Shown here: in pieces, positions 52,831 to 63,059 of the stretch
Layout of the letters: each line of letters starts with the position of its first letter
Numbering within the stretch: the first letter of the stretch is position 1
Assembly: GCA_032252755.1 (NCBI GenBank)
Contig: JAVUPY010000024.1
Coordinates: forward strand, 124,001-188,000
Source of the DNA: Terriglobia bacterium
GTDB lineage: Bacteria; Acidobacteriota; Terriglobia; Terriglobales; Acidobacteriaceae
Reading direction: 5' to 3'
Length of the DNA stretch: 64,000 nt
Position numbers and translations under genes: made by a program
The notes under the pieces: generated by a model
Told to the model about the DNA's origin: nothing
Database searches by the model: none
Seen by the model: the letters and a program-made list of their open reading frames with translations, nothing else

Positions 52831-54936
52831 CTACTGCACAACTGTAAGCGCCTTCCCGGTCGCCTCCAGCAGAGCTTCCGGACCGACCGCCTGCCCCGTC
52901 GCGTTCTTCATCCAGAGATCCGGAGCGATGTTCCCGGACTTCACCATGCGGATGAACTCCGGCCCAACCGTGCCCGACTTCTTAACCTGCCCCTCGATCT
53001 GGAACGCGATCATGTGCCCGATCGGATAATCCGGCAGGTAGAGGAACGAGTCGATCATGTGCGAGTACACCGCAAGCAGCACAACATCGCGCTTGTGGAA
53101 CACTGGCGCGTAGTACTTGTTCCAAATGCCCTTCGCGATCTCGAGCGTTGCAGTCTTCAACTCCGCCGGGGTCGCGTTCGGATGGTCGTACATCCAGTGC
53201 CACACACCCATATCGACCAGTGCCACCCCGGCGATCTCGTACGTTCCCCAAAAATCGTTCAGCGTCCGCATCGCCTCGGCCTGTTCATCCGCCTGCTGCA
53301 ACCCAAGCAGTTCGAGGTCGCGTGCCTGGAACACAAATGCCAGCGCCTCGGTGAAGGCCGTGTTGGGCACGCCATTGAGCAGCCAGTAGTCGATGTCTTT
53401 CATATCGAGCGTCTGCTCTACGTTGTGTCCCATCTCGTGCACTGCGATGTTGTACCCCTTGTAGTTCATCCCGGTTTTCTCAACGCGCGTGCGCAAGTGG
53501 ACTTTCGCTGCACTCATCCCGGAGCCCATCGCGTGTCCCGAGCCGCGTGCCGGATCGACGACGATGTTCGCCGCGATGTAGTCCGCCCGGTCCTTCGGGA
53601 ATCCCAGTTTCACCAGCATGTTCGGGATGTCTTCCCGGTATGCTTCGGCCGTCGGATACTTCTTCGCCACGATCTGGTCGAGTTCCGCTTCGCTGTATTT
53701 CGACTTTCCGCGGAATCCGTTGTACCAAATGTCGAACGGCTCCAGCGGCCGCCCCAGCCGCTTCTGAATTAGCGCCGCAACTTGCGCCACCTGGGGCGAA
53801 CTGACCACCTGCTCGAGAATGGCTTTCACCCGCGCCTCGGGAATTTGGCGGCCCTCGTCGAAGCTGCGCGCAATGTAAGTCGGCGCCGTGGGTGAATACG
53901 GATCAGCGAGTTTCACTGCGCGATAAGTCTTCAGCAGCATCGCGTAGCGGGTATCCGGCTCCGGAGCGTTCGACAGCGGCTTCTTGGCTTCCGGAACGTG
54001 GTCGCTGTCCTTTTCCGCGGCGACTTTCACGTCATTCGTGAACGGGTTCCAATCCACCTGCGGGTTATCGACCACGTCCGCGGGAATCGTCTGCGCCACA
54101 ATCCGCTCCATCACCTGTTGAATTTCGCGCTGCTTGGCGAGCCCATTCGCCGAGTCGTCGTAGTCCGACTTAATCTCGTCGCGCAGGTTCCAGTGCGACA
54201 GCAAACGCATCTTCGCCGGAAACAGCCGCTCACCTTTGTCGTTCACCAGGTGATACATCCAGATGTTGTATTCCGAGATGTACTTGCCGCTTTCCGCACC
54301 TGCGTTTGCAATTGCCAGGTTCACGTCGGCCGGTATGCGCTTGGAGAACATTTGCGCCAACCGCGTTTCGGCCCACTGCCGCCGAGACCAGTTTGCTCCG
54401 TCCGTCAGCCGTTCCTGGAGCGTCGTCAGCGGAAAATTCAGCAGGACGACAAACGCCATCTTGTTCTGGAAGGCATCGTCCAGGAAATGCGCCCCGGGAT
54501 CATAACCCGCAAAAATGTCGTCGAACGGCAGCATCGGCCCGCGATCGAGATCCGCCTGCTGCCGGAACTCGCGGCCAATCTCCTGCATGTGGCCGAAATA
54601 CTGCTCGAGCAGCGATTGATAACGCTCGAATATGATGTCGAGCGTCGCCTGGTCGCCGGCGAAGTTCGCCACGACGAACTCCTCGAACTCGACGGCGTTT
54701 CCGTCCTTCTCCGTCCAGAACTCCGCAACCTGGTGCAGGCCACGATGAGCGCGGGCGCGTTGTCCCTCGCCATACTTCTGCACGAGCGCATTCTCGGATT
54801 TCTCGAGTGACGCTTTCATCCACACGACCGCAGGTTTCTTTGTACTCATTGCCGGTTTCGAATCCACTTTGGAAGACTGTGAAAATGTTGGAAGTGTAAG
54901 AATCAAGAGGAATAAAAGGATTGCGATTTTACGCAT
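52831..54936 (-). CDS. Secreted zinc metallopeptidase (gluzincin type)
   Basis: The 701-residue protein has a signal peptide (MRKIAILLFLLILTLPTFS) and a zinc-protease core HEMGH at residues 500-504, with a downstream Glu530 in NTAFTEALAF as the likely third ligand. The mostly helical arrangement recalls dipeptidyl-peptidase or M3/M49-like enzymes, but I cannot assign a family. The ATG at 54936 follows GGAGATTCGACG, a good ribosome-binding site; seven more codons upstream lack one. Its role is probably extracytoplasmic peptide hydrolysis. Confidence 0.82.
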   Translation of the reverse strand: MRKIAILLFLLILTLPTFSQSSKVDSKPAMSTKKPAVVWMKASLEKSENALVQKYGEGQRARAHRGLHQVAEFWTEKDGNAVEFEEFVVANFAGDQATLDIIFERYQSLLEQYFGHMQEIGREFRQQADLDRGPMLPFDDIFAGYDPGAHFLDDAFQNKMAFVVLLNFPLTTLQERLTDGANWSRRQWAETRLAQMFSKRIPADVNLAIANAGAESGKYISEYNIWMYHLVNDKGERLFPAKMRLLSHWNLRDEIKSDYDDSANGLAKQREIQQVMERIVAQTIPADVVDNPQVDWNPFTNDVKVAAEKDSDHVPEAKKPLSNAPEPDTRYAMLLKTYRAVKLADPYSPTAPTYIARSFDEGRQIPEARVKAILEQVVSSPQVAQVAALIQKRLGRPLEPFDIWYNGFRGKSKYSEAELDQIVAKKYPTAEAYREDIPNMLVKLGFPKDRADYIAANIVVDPARGSGHAMGSGMSAAKVHLRTRVEKTGMNYKGYNIAVHEMGHNVEQTLDMKDIDYWLLNGVPNTAFTEALAFVFQARDLELLGLQQADEQAEAMRTLNDFWGTYEIAGVALVDMGVWHWMYDHPNATPAELKTATLEIAKGIWNKYYAPVFHKRDVVLLAVYSHMIDSFLYLPDYPIGHMIAFQIEGQVKKSGTVGPEFIRMVKSGNIAPDLWMKNATGQAVGPEALLEATGKALTVVQ

Positions 54937-54975
54937 CGTCGAATCTCCTGGATACAACGACTGCGACTGAGTAAA

Positions 54976-55056
54976 GCAATTAGCAGCTGGCCATTGGCAA
55001 AGACGCAGAATTCGCGGTGCTCCCGCAGTTGCTAATGGCTAATTGCTAATGGCTCA
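54976..55056. repeat. Inverted heptad array (locus J)
   Basis: The right arm has four units TTGCTAA, TGGCTAA, TTGCTAA, TGGCTCA (55029-55056). The left arm (about 54976-55000), read on the minus strand, gives TTGCCAA, TGGCCAG, CTGCTAA, the same type. GCAATTAGC (54976) and GCTAATTGC (55038) are exact reverse complements. The element lies between the etfA stop and the peptidase start. Confidence 0.8.
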
Positions 55057-55080
55057 AATTCTGACTAGAGCGATCAGCGG

Positions 55081-56061
55081 CTACGCCTTCGCCTTCTTTA
55101 CCTCTTCCGTCAACGGCGGCACGATGTCGAACAGGTTTCCGACAACTGCGATATCGGCTATCTCGAAGATTGGCGCCTCGGCGTCTTTGTTGATGGCGAC
55201 AATTGTGCGCGAGCCCTTCATGCCCACGAGGTGCTGGATGGCGCCGCTGATTCCGAGCGCGAGGTAAAGCTTCGGTGCAACCGTCTGTCCCGACGAACCG
55301 ACCTGGCGCTCCATCGGCAGCCACCCGTTGTCGCAGATCGGGCGCGACGCAGCGATTTCTCCGCCCAGAGCGTCAGCCAGGTTCTTAGCAAGATCGATAT
55401 TCTTTTGTTCCTTGATACCGCGGCCCACGGCGACGATGATCTCCGCCTGCGTCAGATCGACCGCCTGCTTCGCCTCTTTGAACACCTCTTCTGGCTTGTT
55501 GCGAATCTCACCGGTTTCCGCACCCACGGTCTCCGTCGGAACGTCGCTCGCCGACTGCACCTGGTCGCCTCGAAACGAGCCGTTCTGGAATGTCGCAAAC
55601 CACGGGCCGCCCCCGCTGAACGCAACATCCGCCGCGAACTTGCCCTGGAACATTTGCCGGGTGAAGAGCAGCTTATCCCCGTCCTTCTTATAACCGATGC
55701 AGTCCGCAATCAGGGTTGAGCCCATCGCAGTCGCAAGTTTCGGCGCGAAATCGCGCACCTGGTACGTGTGCGGCATCAGCACCAGTTTCATCGGATGATT
55801 GGCGAGGAAGTGCTTGAGGGCAGCGACGAACCCGTCAGGCGTATAAGGCTCGAGTTTGTTGCTCTCGATTGCGTAGACCTTGTTGACCTTCTTGGTCGCG
55901 ACTTCGTTCACGATCGGACCGATGTTGTGCCCGATCACCGCAGCCTCGAGCGTCCACCCCATATCGGCGGCGATTGCCTGCGCTCCCGCGAGGGTCTCGA
56001 ATGAAACTGGATTGAGTTTGCCTTGTCGCTGCTCGACTACCACCAGGATTGTGTCAGCCAT
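55081..56061 (-). CDS. etfA: Electron transfer flavoprotein, alpha subunit
   Basis: The 326-residue subunit binds FAD and receives electrons from acyl-CoA and other dehydrogenases together with EtfB. The C-terminal FAD domain is clear: [48 protein letters not shown] and [27 protein letters not shown]. The ATG at 56061 overlaps the upstream small gene by 8 bp; the frame extends to 56163 without support. Three small membrane proteins are encoded between it and etfB, an unusual arrangement. Confidence 0.95.
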   Translation of the reverse strand: MADTILVVVEQRQGKLNPVSFETLAGAQAIAADMGWTLEAAVIGHNIGPIVNEVATKKVNKVYAIESNKLEPYTPDGFVAALKHFLANHPMKLVLMPHTYQVRDFAPKLATAMGSTLIADCIGYKKDGDKLLFTRQMFQGKFAADVAFSGGGPWFATFQNGSFRGDQVQSASDVPTETVGAETGEIRNKPEEVFKEAKQAVDLTQAEIIVAVGRGIKEQKNIDLAKNLADALGGEIAASRPICDNGWLPMERQVGSSGQTVAPKLYLALGISGAIQHLVGMKGSRTIVAINKDAEAPIFEIADIAVVGNLFDIVPPLTEEVKKAKA

Positions 56062-56287
56062 TGCTTTCGCTTCCCTGCTGCATAAGTTTTTTGCCGCGAA
56101 CGATGAACCAGCTTCCCAGGGCGAAGTCGACAACCCAGCAGGCGATGAGCACGTAGATAACAACGCGCTGAGTGCCGCCCCGCAAGATCAGCAGAAGCGC
56201 TGGCGCAAAAATCGCCGCTGAACTGGCGCATACAGTTACTCCGCGCCGCTTCAAGTCTCGGCCCTTCTCCACCACCGGGTTGTTCAT
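56054..56287 (-). CDS. Small membrane protein of the etf cluster (77 aa)
   Basis: Two membrane helices (CASSAAIFAPALLLILRGG and VVIYVLIACWVVDFALGSWFIV) are separated by a short polar turn, with a basic N-terminus. The gene overlaps etfA by 8 bp and the next small gene by 4 bp, so it is co-translated with etfA. There is no cysteine pair or known motif, and I do not recognise it. Confidence 0.75.
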   Translation of the reverse strand: MNNPVVEKGRDLKRRGVTVCASSAAIFAPALLLILRGGTQRVVIYVLIACWVVDFALGSWFIVRGKKLMQQGSESNG

Positions 56288-56514
56288 GCTCCTGCTTTGC
56301 GACGCGTCCGGCAGCCCGCGATAAATATCACCGTTCCGATCAGCGCGAGCGTGCCCGCGAACTCGGCAATGACCAGGCTATGCGACGAGATCCAGGCCGC
56401 CGGATGGAAGAACATCGCGATGAACGCCACCATCCAGAAGATCGCGCCGATCACCATGCACGCGGCGCCAGTCTCTCGCTTCGACTCCCGCTTCGCCTCG
56501 TTGAGTTCCGCCAT
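56284..56514 (-). CDS. Small membrane protein of the etf cluster (76 aa)
   Basis: The protein has a charged N-terminus (MAELNEAKRESKRETG) and two membrane helices (ACMVIGAIFWMVAFIAMFF and SLVIAEFAGTLALIGTVIFIAG). It shares ATGA with the preceding small gene. The layout, charged leader then hairpin of two helices, is the same as in the other two small proteins, although sequence identity is low. Function is unknown. Confidence 0.72.
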   Translation of the reverse strand: MAELNEAKRESKRETGAACMVIGAIFWMVAFIAMFFHPAAWISSHSLVIAEFAGTLALIGTVIFIAGCRTRRKAGA

Positions 56515-56606
56515 AACAACCTCCTGCGCAGGAACCCAATTGTCTGTCGTCTTAGCGGCGAAAATCTGTGTCGGACGTCACCGCCCGAAGCCCTACTGCA
56601 CCGGGA

Positions 56607-56849
56607 TTACGCGTTGTACGACCGCTTGTACATGCCTATCGCAATCAGCACTACTCCGATGAACAGCAATGTACCGGAGTAATAGAGCATCAGGTGCGTG
56701 CCCTGCCGCCAGTCCGAAAAATCGAAAATGCTCAGCAGCGTCCCCATGCCAAAAAAGATCGTTCCCGTAATCATCAGTTGCGATCCGGTACGCTGCTCAA
56801 CCAGTAAGTGCTCTTCTTCCTGCGAATTCGCGCGCTCAATGTGCGCCAT
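56607..56849 (-). CDS. Small membrane protein of the etf cluster (80 aa)
   Basis: After a polar N-terminus (MAHIERANSQEEEHLLVEQRTG) the protein has two membrane helices (QLMITGTIFFGMGTLLSIFDF and HLMLYYSGTLLFIGVVLIAIGMY). It is the first small gene after etfB, 73 bp from its stop, and is separated from the next by 92 bp. It could help hold ETF at the membrane near ETF-QO; that is speculation. Confidence 0.72.
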   Translation of the reverse strand: MAHIERANSQEEEHLLVEQRTGSQLMITGTIFFGMGTLLSIFDFSDWRQGTHLMLYYSGTLLFIGVVLIAIGMYKRSYNA

Positions 56850-56922
56850 TCTTCACCCCACCCCACGTTTGATGCCGACTTTGCGGCTTACAATCCCCGC
56901 CGGGCAGTGCCCGGCGTTACAA

Positions 56923-57693
56923 CTACAGAACCCGTATCTCGTTCTTCAGCTTATCGACCAGTTTCTTTGCCACTTCCGCCGGCGGACCCTCGATGAACTC
57001 CGTCTTCTTCGTCTTCTGCGGAATGTAGAGTTTCTCGATTTCCTGCCGGTTTTCGGCCAGTGACGATGAAACCTCATCCCAGGTCAGTTTGCGCAGCGGT
57101 TTGTTCTTCGCCTGTTTGATTCCAATCAGAGTCGCGTAACGGAGCTTGTTGATACCCGATTGAATCGTGAGCACTGCCGGAAGTGGCATATCGACGAACT
57201 GGAAGTACCCGGCCTCGAGTTCACGCTTTACGCGAATGCCGCCTTCCGTTTTCTCGATCTGCATGATGATCGTCGCATGCGGCCATCCCAGCAATTCCGC
57301 CAGAATGACGCCCGTCTGCGCTGCGCCAAAATCGTCCGACTGCAATCCCGTGAATACCAGGTCGAACTGCTCGTCCTTGATCGCCGCCGCGATTGCCCGC
57401 GCCACGTTGTACGAATCGAGATGCGCGAACCGGTCGTCCTCGAGATGGATCGCCCTGTCGGCGCCCTTCGCCAACGCCTCGCGCAGAACCTGCTGCGCCC
57501 TTGCCGGGCCCGCCGTCACCACCACAACCTCGCCCTTATGCTTTTCCCGCTGGCGCAACGCTTCTTCCAGCGCATAAGCATCCGGTTCATTCACTTCGTA
57601 GGAAACGTCTTCGCGAATCCATTTACCGGATTCGTTCAATTTCAATGGCGCATCCTTCTGAGGCACCTGCTTCATGCATACCAGAATCTTCAC
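56923..57693 (-). CDS. etfB: Electron transfer flavoprotein, beta subunit
   Basis: The 256-residue subunit begins VKILVCMKQVPQKDAPLKLNE, as usual for EtfB, and contains EPDAYALEEALR, the AMP-binding part (DLVFTGLQSDDFGAAQTGVILAELLGWP) and the signature VKRELEAGYFQFVDMPLPAVLTIQSGINKLRYATL. The GTG at 57693 has GAGG before it and fits the family start; the longer frame to 57771 does not. It is the first gene of the etfB, three small genes, etfA cluster. Confidence 0.95.
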   Translation of the reverse strand: MKILVCMKQVPQKDAPLKLNESGKWIREDVSYEVNEPDAYALEEALRQREKHKGEVVVVTAGPARAQQVLREALAKGADRAIHLEDDRFAHLDSYNVARAIAAAIKDEQFDLVFTGLQSDDFGAAQTGVILAELLGWPHATIIMQIEKTEGGIRVKRELEAGYFQFVDMPLPAVLTIQSGINKLRYATLIGIKQAKNKPLRKLTWDEVSSSLAENRQEIEKLYIPQKTKKTEFIEGPPAEVAKKLVDKLKNEIRVL

Positions 57694-57723
57694 GAGACAC
57701 CTCGCGCAAGTGGCAAACCAATA

Positions 57724-57753
57724 AAGATAAATGACCGGAAGTGGGAATCGCAA
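57724..57753 (-). promoter_or_regulatory. Possible promoter of the etf cluster
   Basis: On the minus strand TTGCGA (57753 down to 57748) and TATCTT (57729 down to 57724) are 18 bases apart, each a 4/6 match, and the start would fall about 24 bases before the etfB GTG. A lone TTGACA lies further upstream (57784) without a -10 partner. Both readings are weak. Confidence 0.3.
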
Positions 57754-57861
57754 ACAACGGGGGCAGGCCAAAAAACGCTGTCAACTCTTGCGGACAAAAA
57801 CGTACGCTCTCCGGCTATCAAACTCGATGTTGGGATTAGGTTCCCTCGGCAAACTCGTTCA

Positions 57862-58137
57862 TCAGTCGAGGAACGCGACCGACTGCACCCCAGCGATTTC
57901 GAAGCGCTTACGGCAACGCATATTCTTGCAGGCCAGCATGTCTTCCCGGCGAACCATGTAGGAGCGCGCCTTGGCAAACTTTGCGCGATCCCGTTCGTCG
58001 GCTCGGCCTGGCAGTTGCCGCTTCTTAGTGCGAACCACCCACCCGATATCGTATTCGTTCTCCTGGCGGCAGTGAGGGCAGGTCAGAGAGGCTTTCTTGG
58101 TTTCCTGTCGCTCGTCGTAAAATTCGCGCTCGTCCAT
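57862..58137 (-). CDS. Zinc-ribbon-containing hypothetical protein (91 aa)
   Basis: The protein starts MDEREFYDERQETKK and has a CPHC pair at residues 20-23 and a second cysteine pair at 70 and 75 (CKNMRC), so it likely binds one zinc. The middle (RTKKRQLPGRADERDRAKFAKARSY) is strongly basic and could contact nucleic acid. GGGAGG lies six bases before the ATG at 58137, one of the best ribosome-binding sites in the window. The frame continues far upstream but antisense to the YihY gene. Function is unknown. Confidence 0.72.
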   Translation of the reverse strand: MDEREFYDERQETKKASLTCPHCRQENEYDIGWVVRTKKRQLPGRADERDRAKFAKARSYMVRREDMLACKNMRCRKRFEIAGVQSVAFLD

Positions 58138-58208
58138 CGACAACCTCCCGTGGACATCATTATTCCACAGGAACACCCTTTTACGACTTCCCTCCGCGAT
58201 TTGCGGGC

Positions 58209-59204
58209 TCAAGCTGCAGTGTCTTCCCGGCTTTCTTTGTCGTCGGGTCTCAACTTGGGGTGCGCTGGGTCGACCAGGCCACGCTGCGGCAGGAACACTC
58301 CCGGAGCGACCTCCCCGCGCTTCTTCGCATCCTTGTCGCCACGTTCGGCCGCCGCGTGTTCGATCTCGGAATTGATCTCGGCCCCAAGCAGCAGCGCCAT
58401 TCCTGTCACGTAGAACCACAGCAGGAGGATGATGACCACCCCAAGAGAGCCATAGGTGGCCGAATAGGTGTTGAAATGAGCGATGTACACCTTCAATCCC
58501 AGCGATACTCCCAGCCACAACACGAACCCGACTATCGAACCGGGCGTCACCCACTCCCAGTGCTGGTCGCGAATATTCGGCCCAAAGTAATAGAGCAGCG
58601 CGAATGCAAAGAGCATCGCAGCTACCACGATCACCCACTGGATGACTGTCCAGGCAATCATGAAGGTGCTGCCCAGGTTGAAATGGGCTCCGACCCAACC
58701 CGCGGCTGTCCCGCCAAAGACCGCAAGCGCCAATCCCAAAACGATGCAAACGGACATCGCCACCATCAATCCGGTCGCGATCACCCGAAACCGCCAATAG
58801 CTACGCGTATCGCGAATGTCGTAGACCACGTTGAGCGCACTCATCACCGCAGCAACACCGGTCGCCGCCGTCCAGATCGAGGCAACAATACCGAACGAAA
58901 TCTTGCCTCCGCCGCTGGCATTCATGATTTCATTCAGCGTTTTGTTGACGAGGGTATCTGCCGCTCCCGGCAGCACCATCGCCGCATGCTGCAATATGGT
59001 CTGGCGGATCTGGCTTCCCGGGGTGGCCAGGAAGCCGAGGATCGAGAACAGGACAAAAATAAGTGGAAAAATGGATCCCAGGAAGTAATACGAGAGCGCC
59101 GCGGAGCGGTCCATGATCTCGTCTTCGTTGAACTCTCGCCAGACCCGCCGGCTCAATTCCTTCCAGGTCAGGCCGCCCAGTTTCCAAGCAGATTCCGCCG
59201 CCAT
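58209..59204 (-). CDS. YihY/BrkB family inner-membrane protein
   Basis: The 331-residue protein has about six membrane helices of the YihY/virulence factor BrkB family: ALSYYFLGSIFPLIFVLFSILGF opens the domain, and IWTAATGVAAVMSALNVVYDI, SIVGFVLWLGVSLGLKVYI and GVVIILLLWFYVTGMALLLGAEINSEIE are typical. The last 60 residues are polar and disordered. Members are often annotated as ribonuclease BN, which is wrong; the true role is unknown. It is divergent from hypF with a 161-bp gap. Confidence 0.9.
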   Translation of the reverse strand: MAAESAWKLGGLTWKELSRRVWREFNEDEIMDRSAALSYYFLGSIFPLIFVLFSILGFLATPGSQIRQTILQHAAMVLPGAADTLVNKTLNEIMNASGGGKISFGIVASIWTAATGVAAVMSALNVVYDIRDTRSYWRFRVIATGLMVAMSVCIVLGLALAVFGGTAAGWVGAHFNLGSTFMIAWTVIQWVIVVAAMLFAFALLYYFGPNIRDQHWEWVTPGSIVGFVLWLGVSLGLKVYIAHFNTYSATYGSLGVVIILLLWFYVTGMALLLGAEINSEIEHAAAERGDKDAKKRGEVAPGVFLPQRGLVDPAHPKLRPDDKESREDTAA

Positions 59205-59365
59205 GATGCCCCCAAAACCTATTAGGAACCTCGATTGACGGCGAAGCGTTGTACTACACCTAAGTGCGCTCGATCACAATTTGACCGTGACCGCTGTCAT
59301 GGCCGCCGGTGAGATCGGCGTCTAGGCTGGAGGCGTCGGAGAAATCTGCCTGCCGGGGACAACCG

Positions 59366-61702
59366 ATGCTTGAACAACTCCAGGTCGCTCAATCAACCAG
59401 CGCTGCCCGGCGCTTGCGTATGGTGATCCGTGGTGCTGTCCAGGGTGTCGGTTTTCGCCCATTCGTTTTTCGCCTCGCGAAAGAACTCGCTCTTCCCGGT
59501 TGGGTCAGCAACACTGCCGCCGGAGTTTTCGTGGAAGTAGAGGGTGATCCCGAGCGTCTCCGCGAATTCCAACTCCGCATCGAACGGGATAAACCGGCCA
59601 TCGCCAGCATCCAGAGTCTCGAAAGCTCATTCCTGGACCCGGTCGGCTGCTCCGACTTCACTATCCACGAGAGTAGCGGCGGAGAAAAATCCGTCCTCGT
59701 GTTACCCGACATCGCGACCTGCCCTGCCTGCCTGGCGGATATCTCCGGCCCGCAGAACCGTCGCTATCGCTATCCGTTCACCAACTGCACCAACTGCGGC
59801 CCGCGATTCACGATTATCGAAGCCCTCCCGTATGACCGCCCATCAACGACGATGCGGCGCTTCACCATGTGCCAGGACTGTGAGCGCGAGTACCGCGATC
59901 CCGCGAATCGCCGTTTCCACGCGCAGCCAAACGCGTGCCCTCAGTGCGGTCCGCAACTCCAGCTCTGGGACAAGAATGGCGTGCGAATCGGCGATCGCGA
60001 CGATGCCCTGCACATGACCGCCGGTGCCATCCGCGCCGGGAAGGTCGTCGCCGTGAAAGGCCTCGGCGGCTTTCACCTGCTGGCCGATGCCCGCAATAAC
60101 GAGGCCGTGAAGACTCTCCGCGAAAGGAAGCACCGCGAAGAAAAACCGCTCGCCCTCATGTTTCCGCGACTGTTCTCCATTCGTGGCGATTGCGAGGTCA
60201 GCCCGGCCGAAGAGCGCCTACTCTGCTCGCCCGAGTCGCCCATCGTGCTGTTAAAGCGCAAGCCGTATCCGCGCAGCGGGATCAGCCCCCTCATCGCGCC
60301 ACGGAATCCGTGCATCGGCGCCATGCTTCCGTACACACCGCTGCATCACCTGCTCCTCAGTGAGCTGAATTTTCCCGTCGTCGCCACCAGCGGCAACCTC
60401 AGCGACGAACCAATCTGCATCGACGAACGCGAGGCCCTGGAACGTCTCCACAATATCGCCGACTGCTTCCTTGTGCACAACCGCCCCATCGTGCGCCACG
60501 CCGACGACTCCATCGTCCGCGTCGTAGCTGATCGCGAACTCGTGCTTCGCCGCGCTCGCGGACTCGCACCGCTGCCCGTCTTCACCAAAGACGCCCTCCC
60601 CCCGATCCTCGCAGTTGGAGCGCACCAGAAAAACACGATCGCTGCATCCATCGGAAACCAGGTCTTCGTCAGCCAACACATTGGCGACTTGGAAACTCAG
60701 GAAGCCTACAGCGCCTTCGAGCACGTCATCGAGAGTTTCAAAAAGCTTTACGATTTTGCACCGCAAGCAATCGCCTGCGACCTTCACCCCAACTACATGT
60801 CCACCGAGTACGCGCGCCGCACCGGTCTCCCGCTCATTAGCGTGCAACACCATTACGCGCACGTGCTGGCTTGCATGGCCGAGAACGAACTCGATGCACC
60901 AGTGCTCGGAGTCTCATGGGACGGTAGCGGCTACGGCCTGGACGGCACGGTTTGGGGCGGAGAGTTTCTCTGGGTAGACGAAACCGGCTTCGAACGCGCA
61001 GCTCATCTTCGGACCTTTACCCTACCGGGCAGCGAGCGAGCCGTAAAGGAACCTCGGCGCAGCGCCCTTGGTATCCTCCACGAATTATTCGGGGCGAATC
61101 TCAAGGAGAAGCACGGCCTCGCACCGGTTCGGGCCTTCACGCCTGCCGAGTTAAAGACGATCGTCGCGATGGTGGAGCACGGCCTGAATTCCCCGCGAAC
61201 TTCGAGCGCCGGCCGCCTCTTCGATGGCGTGGCATCGCTCCTAGATCTGCGCCAGACCGTTCGCTTCGAAGGTCAGGCCGCGATGGAATTGGAAGCACTC
61301 GCCACCGCGGCAGCAACGGACGACGAATACGCTCTGAAGAACACAAACGAATCAGGCCCTCTGGTACTCGATTGGGAACCGATGATCCTCGCCATCCTTG
61401 AAGATCTTCGGCGTGGGGTCGCCGGCGCGCTGATTGCGCGGAAGTTCCACAACACGCTCGTGAGCATGATGCTCACCGCAGCCGAACAGGTGTTTTCCAA
61501 GCGAACCTCGCCGGACAGCAAGATCGTTCTCACCGGTGGCTGCTTCCAGAACAAACTTCTGACCGAACTCGCAATCCGGCGCTTCAGCGATGCCGGCTAT
61601 CGCGTCTACTGGCATCAGCGAATTCCGCCCAATGACGGCGGTATTTCGGTCGGACAAATCATGGCGGCGGCCCGTCAGTTGCGCGCGCCTGCAAAGGAAT
61701 AG
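59366..61702 (+). CDS. hypF: [NiFe]-hydrogenase maturation protein HypF (carbamoyltransferase)
   Basis: The 778-residue enzyme makes the thiocarbamate on HypE that becomes cyanide ligands of the [NiFe] centre. In order it has an acylphosphatase domain (about residues 18-105, RGAVQGVGFRPFVFRLA), two zinc-finger-like modules (CPACLADISGP with CTNCGPRF, and CQDCEREY with CPQCGP), a YrdC-like domain and a Kae1-like carbamoyltransferase domain with HHYAHVLACMAEN. The ATG at 59366 follows GGGGA; an earlier GTG at 59309 is possible. It heads the hypF-hypC-hypD-hypE operon. Confidence 0.95.
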   Translation: MLEQLQVAQSTSAARRLRMVIRGAVQGVGFRPFVFRLAKELALPGWVSNTAAGVFVEVEGDPERLREFQLRIERDKPAIASIQSLESSFLDPVGCSDFTIHESSGGEKSVLVLPDIATCPACLADISGPQNRRYRYPFTNCTNCGPRFTIIEALPYDRPSTTMRRFTMCQDCEREYRDPANRRFHAQPNACPQCGPQLQLWDKNGVRIGDRDDALHMTAGAIRAGKVVAVKGLGGFHLLADARNNEAVKTLRERKHREEKPLALMFPRLFSIRGDCEVSPAEERLLCSPESPIVLLKRKPYPRSGISPLIAPRNPCIGAMLPYTPLHHLLLSELNFPVVATSGNLSDEPICIDEREALERLHNIADCFLVHNRPIVRHADDSIVRVVADRELVLRRARGLAPLPVFTKDALPPILAVGAHQKNTIAASIGNQVFVSQHIGDLETQEAYSAFEHVIESFKKLYDFAPQAIACDLHPNYMSTEYARRTGLPLISVQHHYAHVLACMAENELDAPVLGVSWDGSGYGLDGTVWGGEFLWVDETGFERAAHLRTFTLPGSERAVKEPRRSALGILHELFGANLKEKHGLAPVRAFTPAELKTIVAMVEHGLNSPRTSSAGRLFDGVASLLDLRQTVRFEGQAAMELEALATAAATDDEYALKNTNESGPLVLDWEPMILAILEDLRRGVAGALIARKFHNTLVSMMLTAAEQVFSKRTSPDSKIVLTGGCFQNKLLTELAIRRFSDAGYRVYWHQRIPPNDGGISVGQIMAAARQLRAPAKE

Positions 61703-61704
61703 TT

Positions 61705-61967
61705 ATGTGTCTCGCCGTTCCCGGAAAAATTGAAAGCATTAGAGGCGAGGACTTCGCTCGCGTCGCCCGTGTCGACTTCAGCGGGATCAAGAAAGAAATC
61801 AGCCTGGCCTATGTTCCCGAAGCGAACATCGGAGACTACGTCCTCGTACACGTCGGTTTCGCTATCAGCAAGATCGACGAAGGCGAGGCAAAGCAGGTAT
61901 TTGAGTACCTGGCACAGATGGGGCAAACTGGCGGAACTCTCGTCGGATCCCCCGAAGAACTGAAGTT

Positions 61968-61971
<4 letters not shown>
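61705..61971 (+). CDS. hypC: Hydrogenase maturation chaperone HypC
   Basis: The 88-residue chaperone begins [12 protein letters not shown], with the N-terminal Cys2 that binds the Fe(CN)2CO intermediate and the hydrogenase large subunit. [33 protein letters not shown] is the usual OB-fold body. It begins two bases after the hypF stop and overlaps hypD by 4 bp (ATGA). Confidence 0.96.

Positions 61972-63055
<1,084 letters not shown>

Positions 63056-63059
<4 letters not shown>

Noticed and set aside
52720-54810. Two plus-strand frames of 350 and 270 codons
   Set aside because: Antisense to the zinc metallopeptidase; basic, low-complexity composition.
57779-57784. TTGACA as -35 box of the etf cluster
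   Set aside because: No TATAAT-like hexamer lies 16-18 bases downstream on the minus strand.
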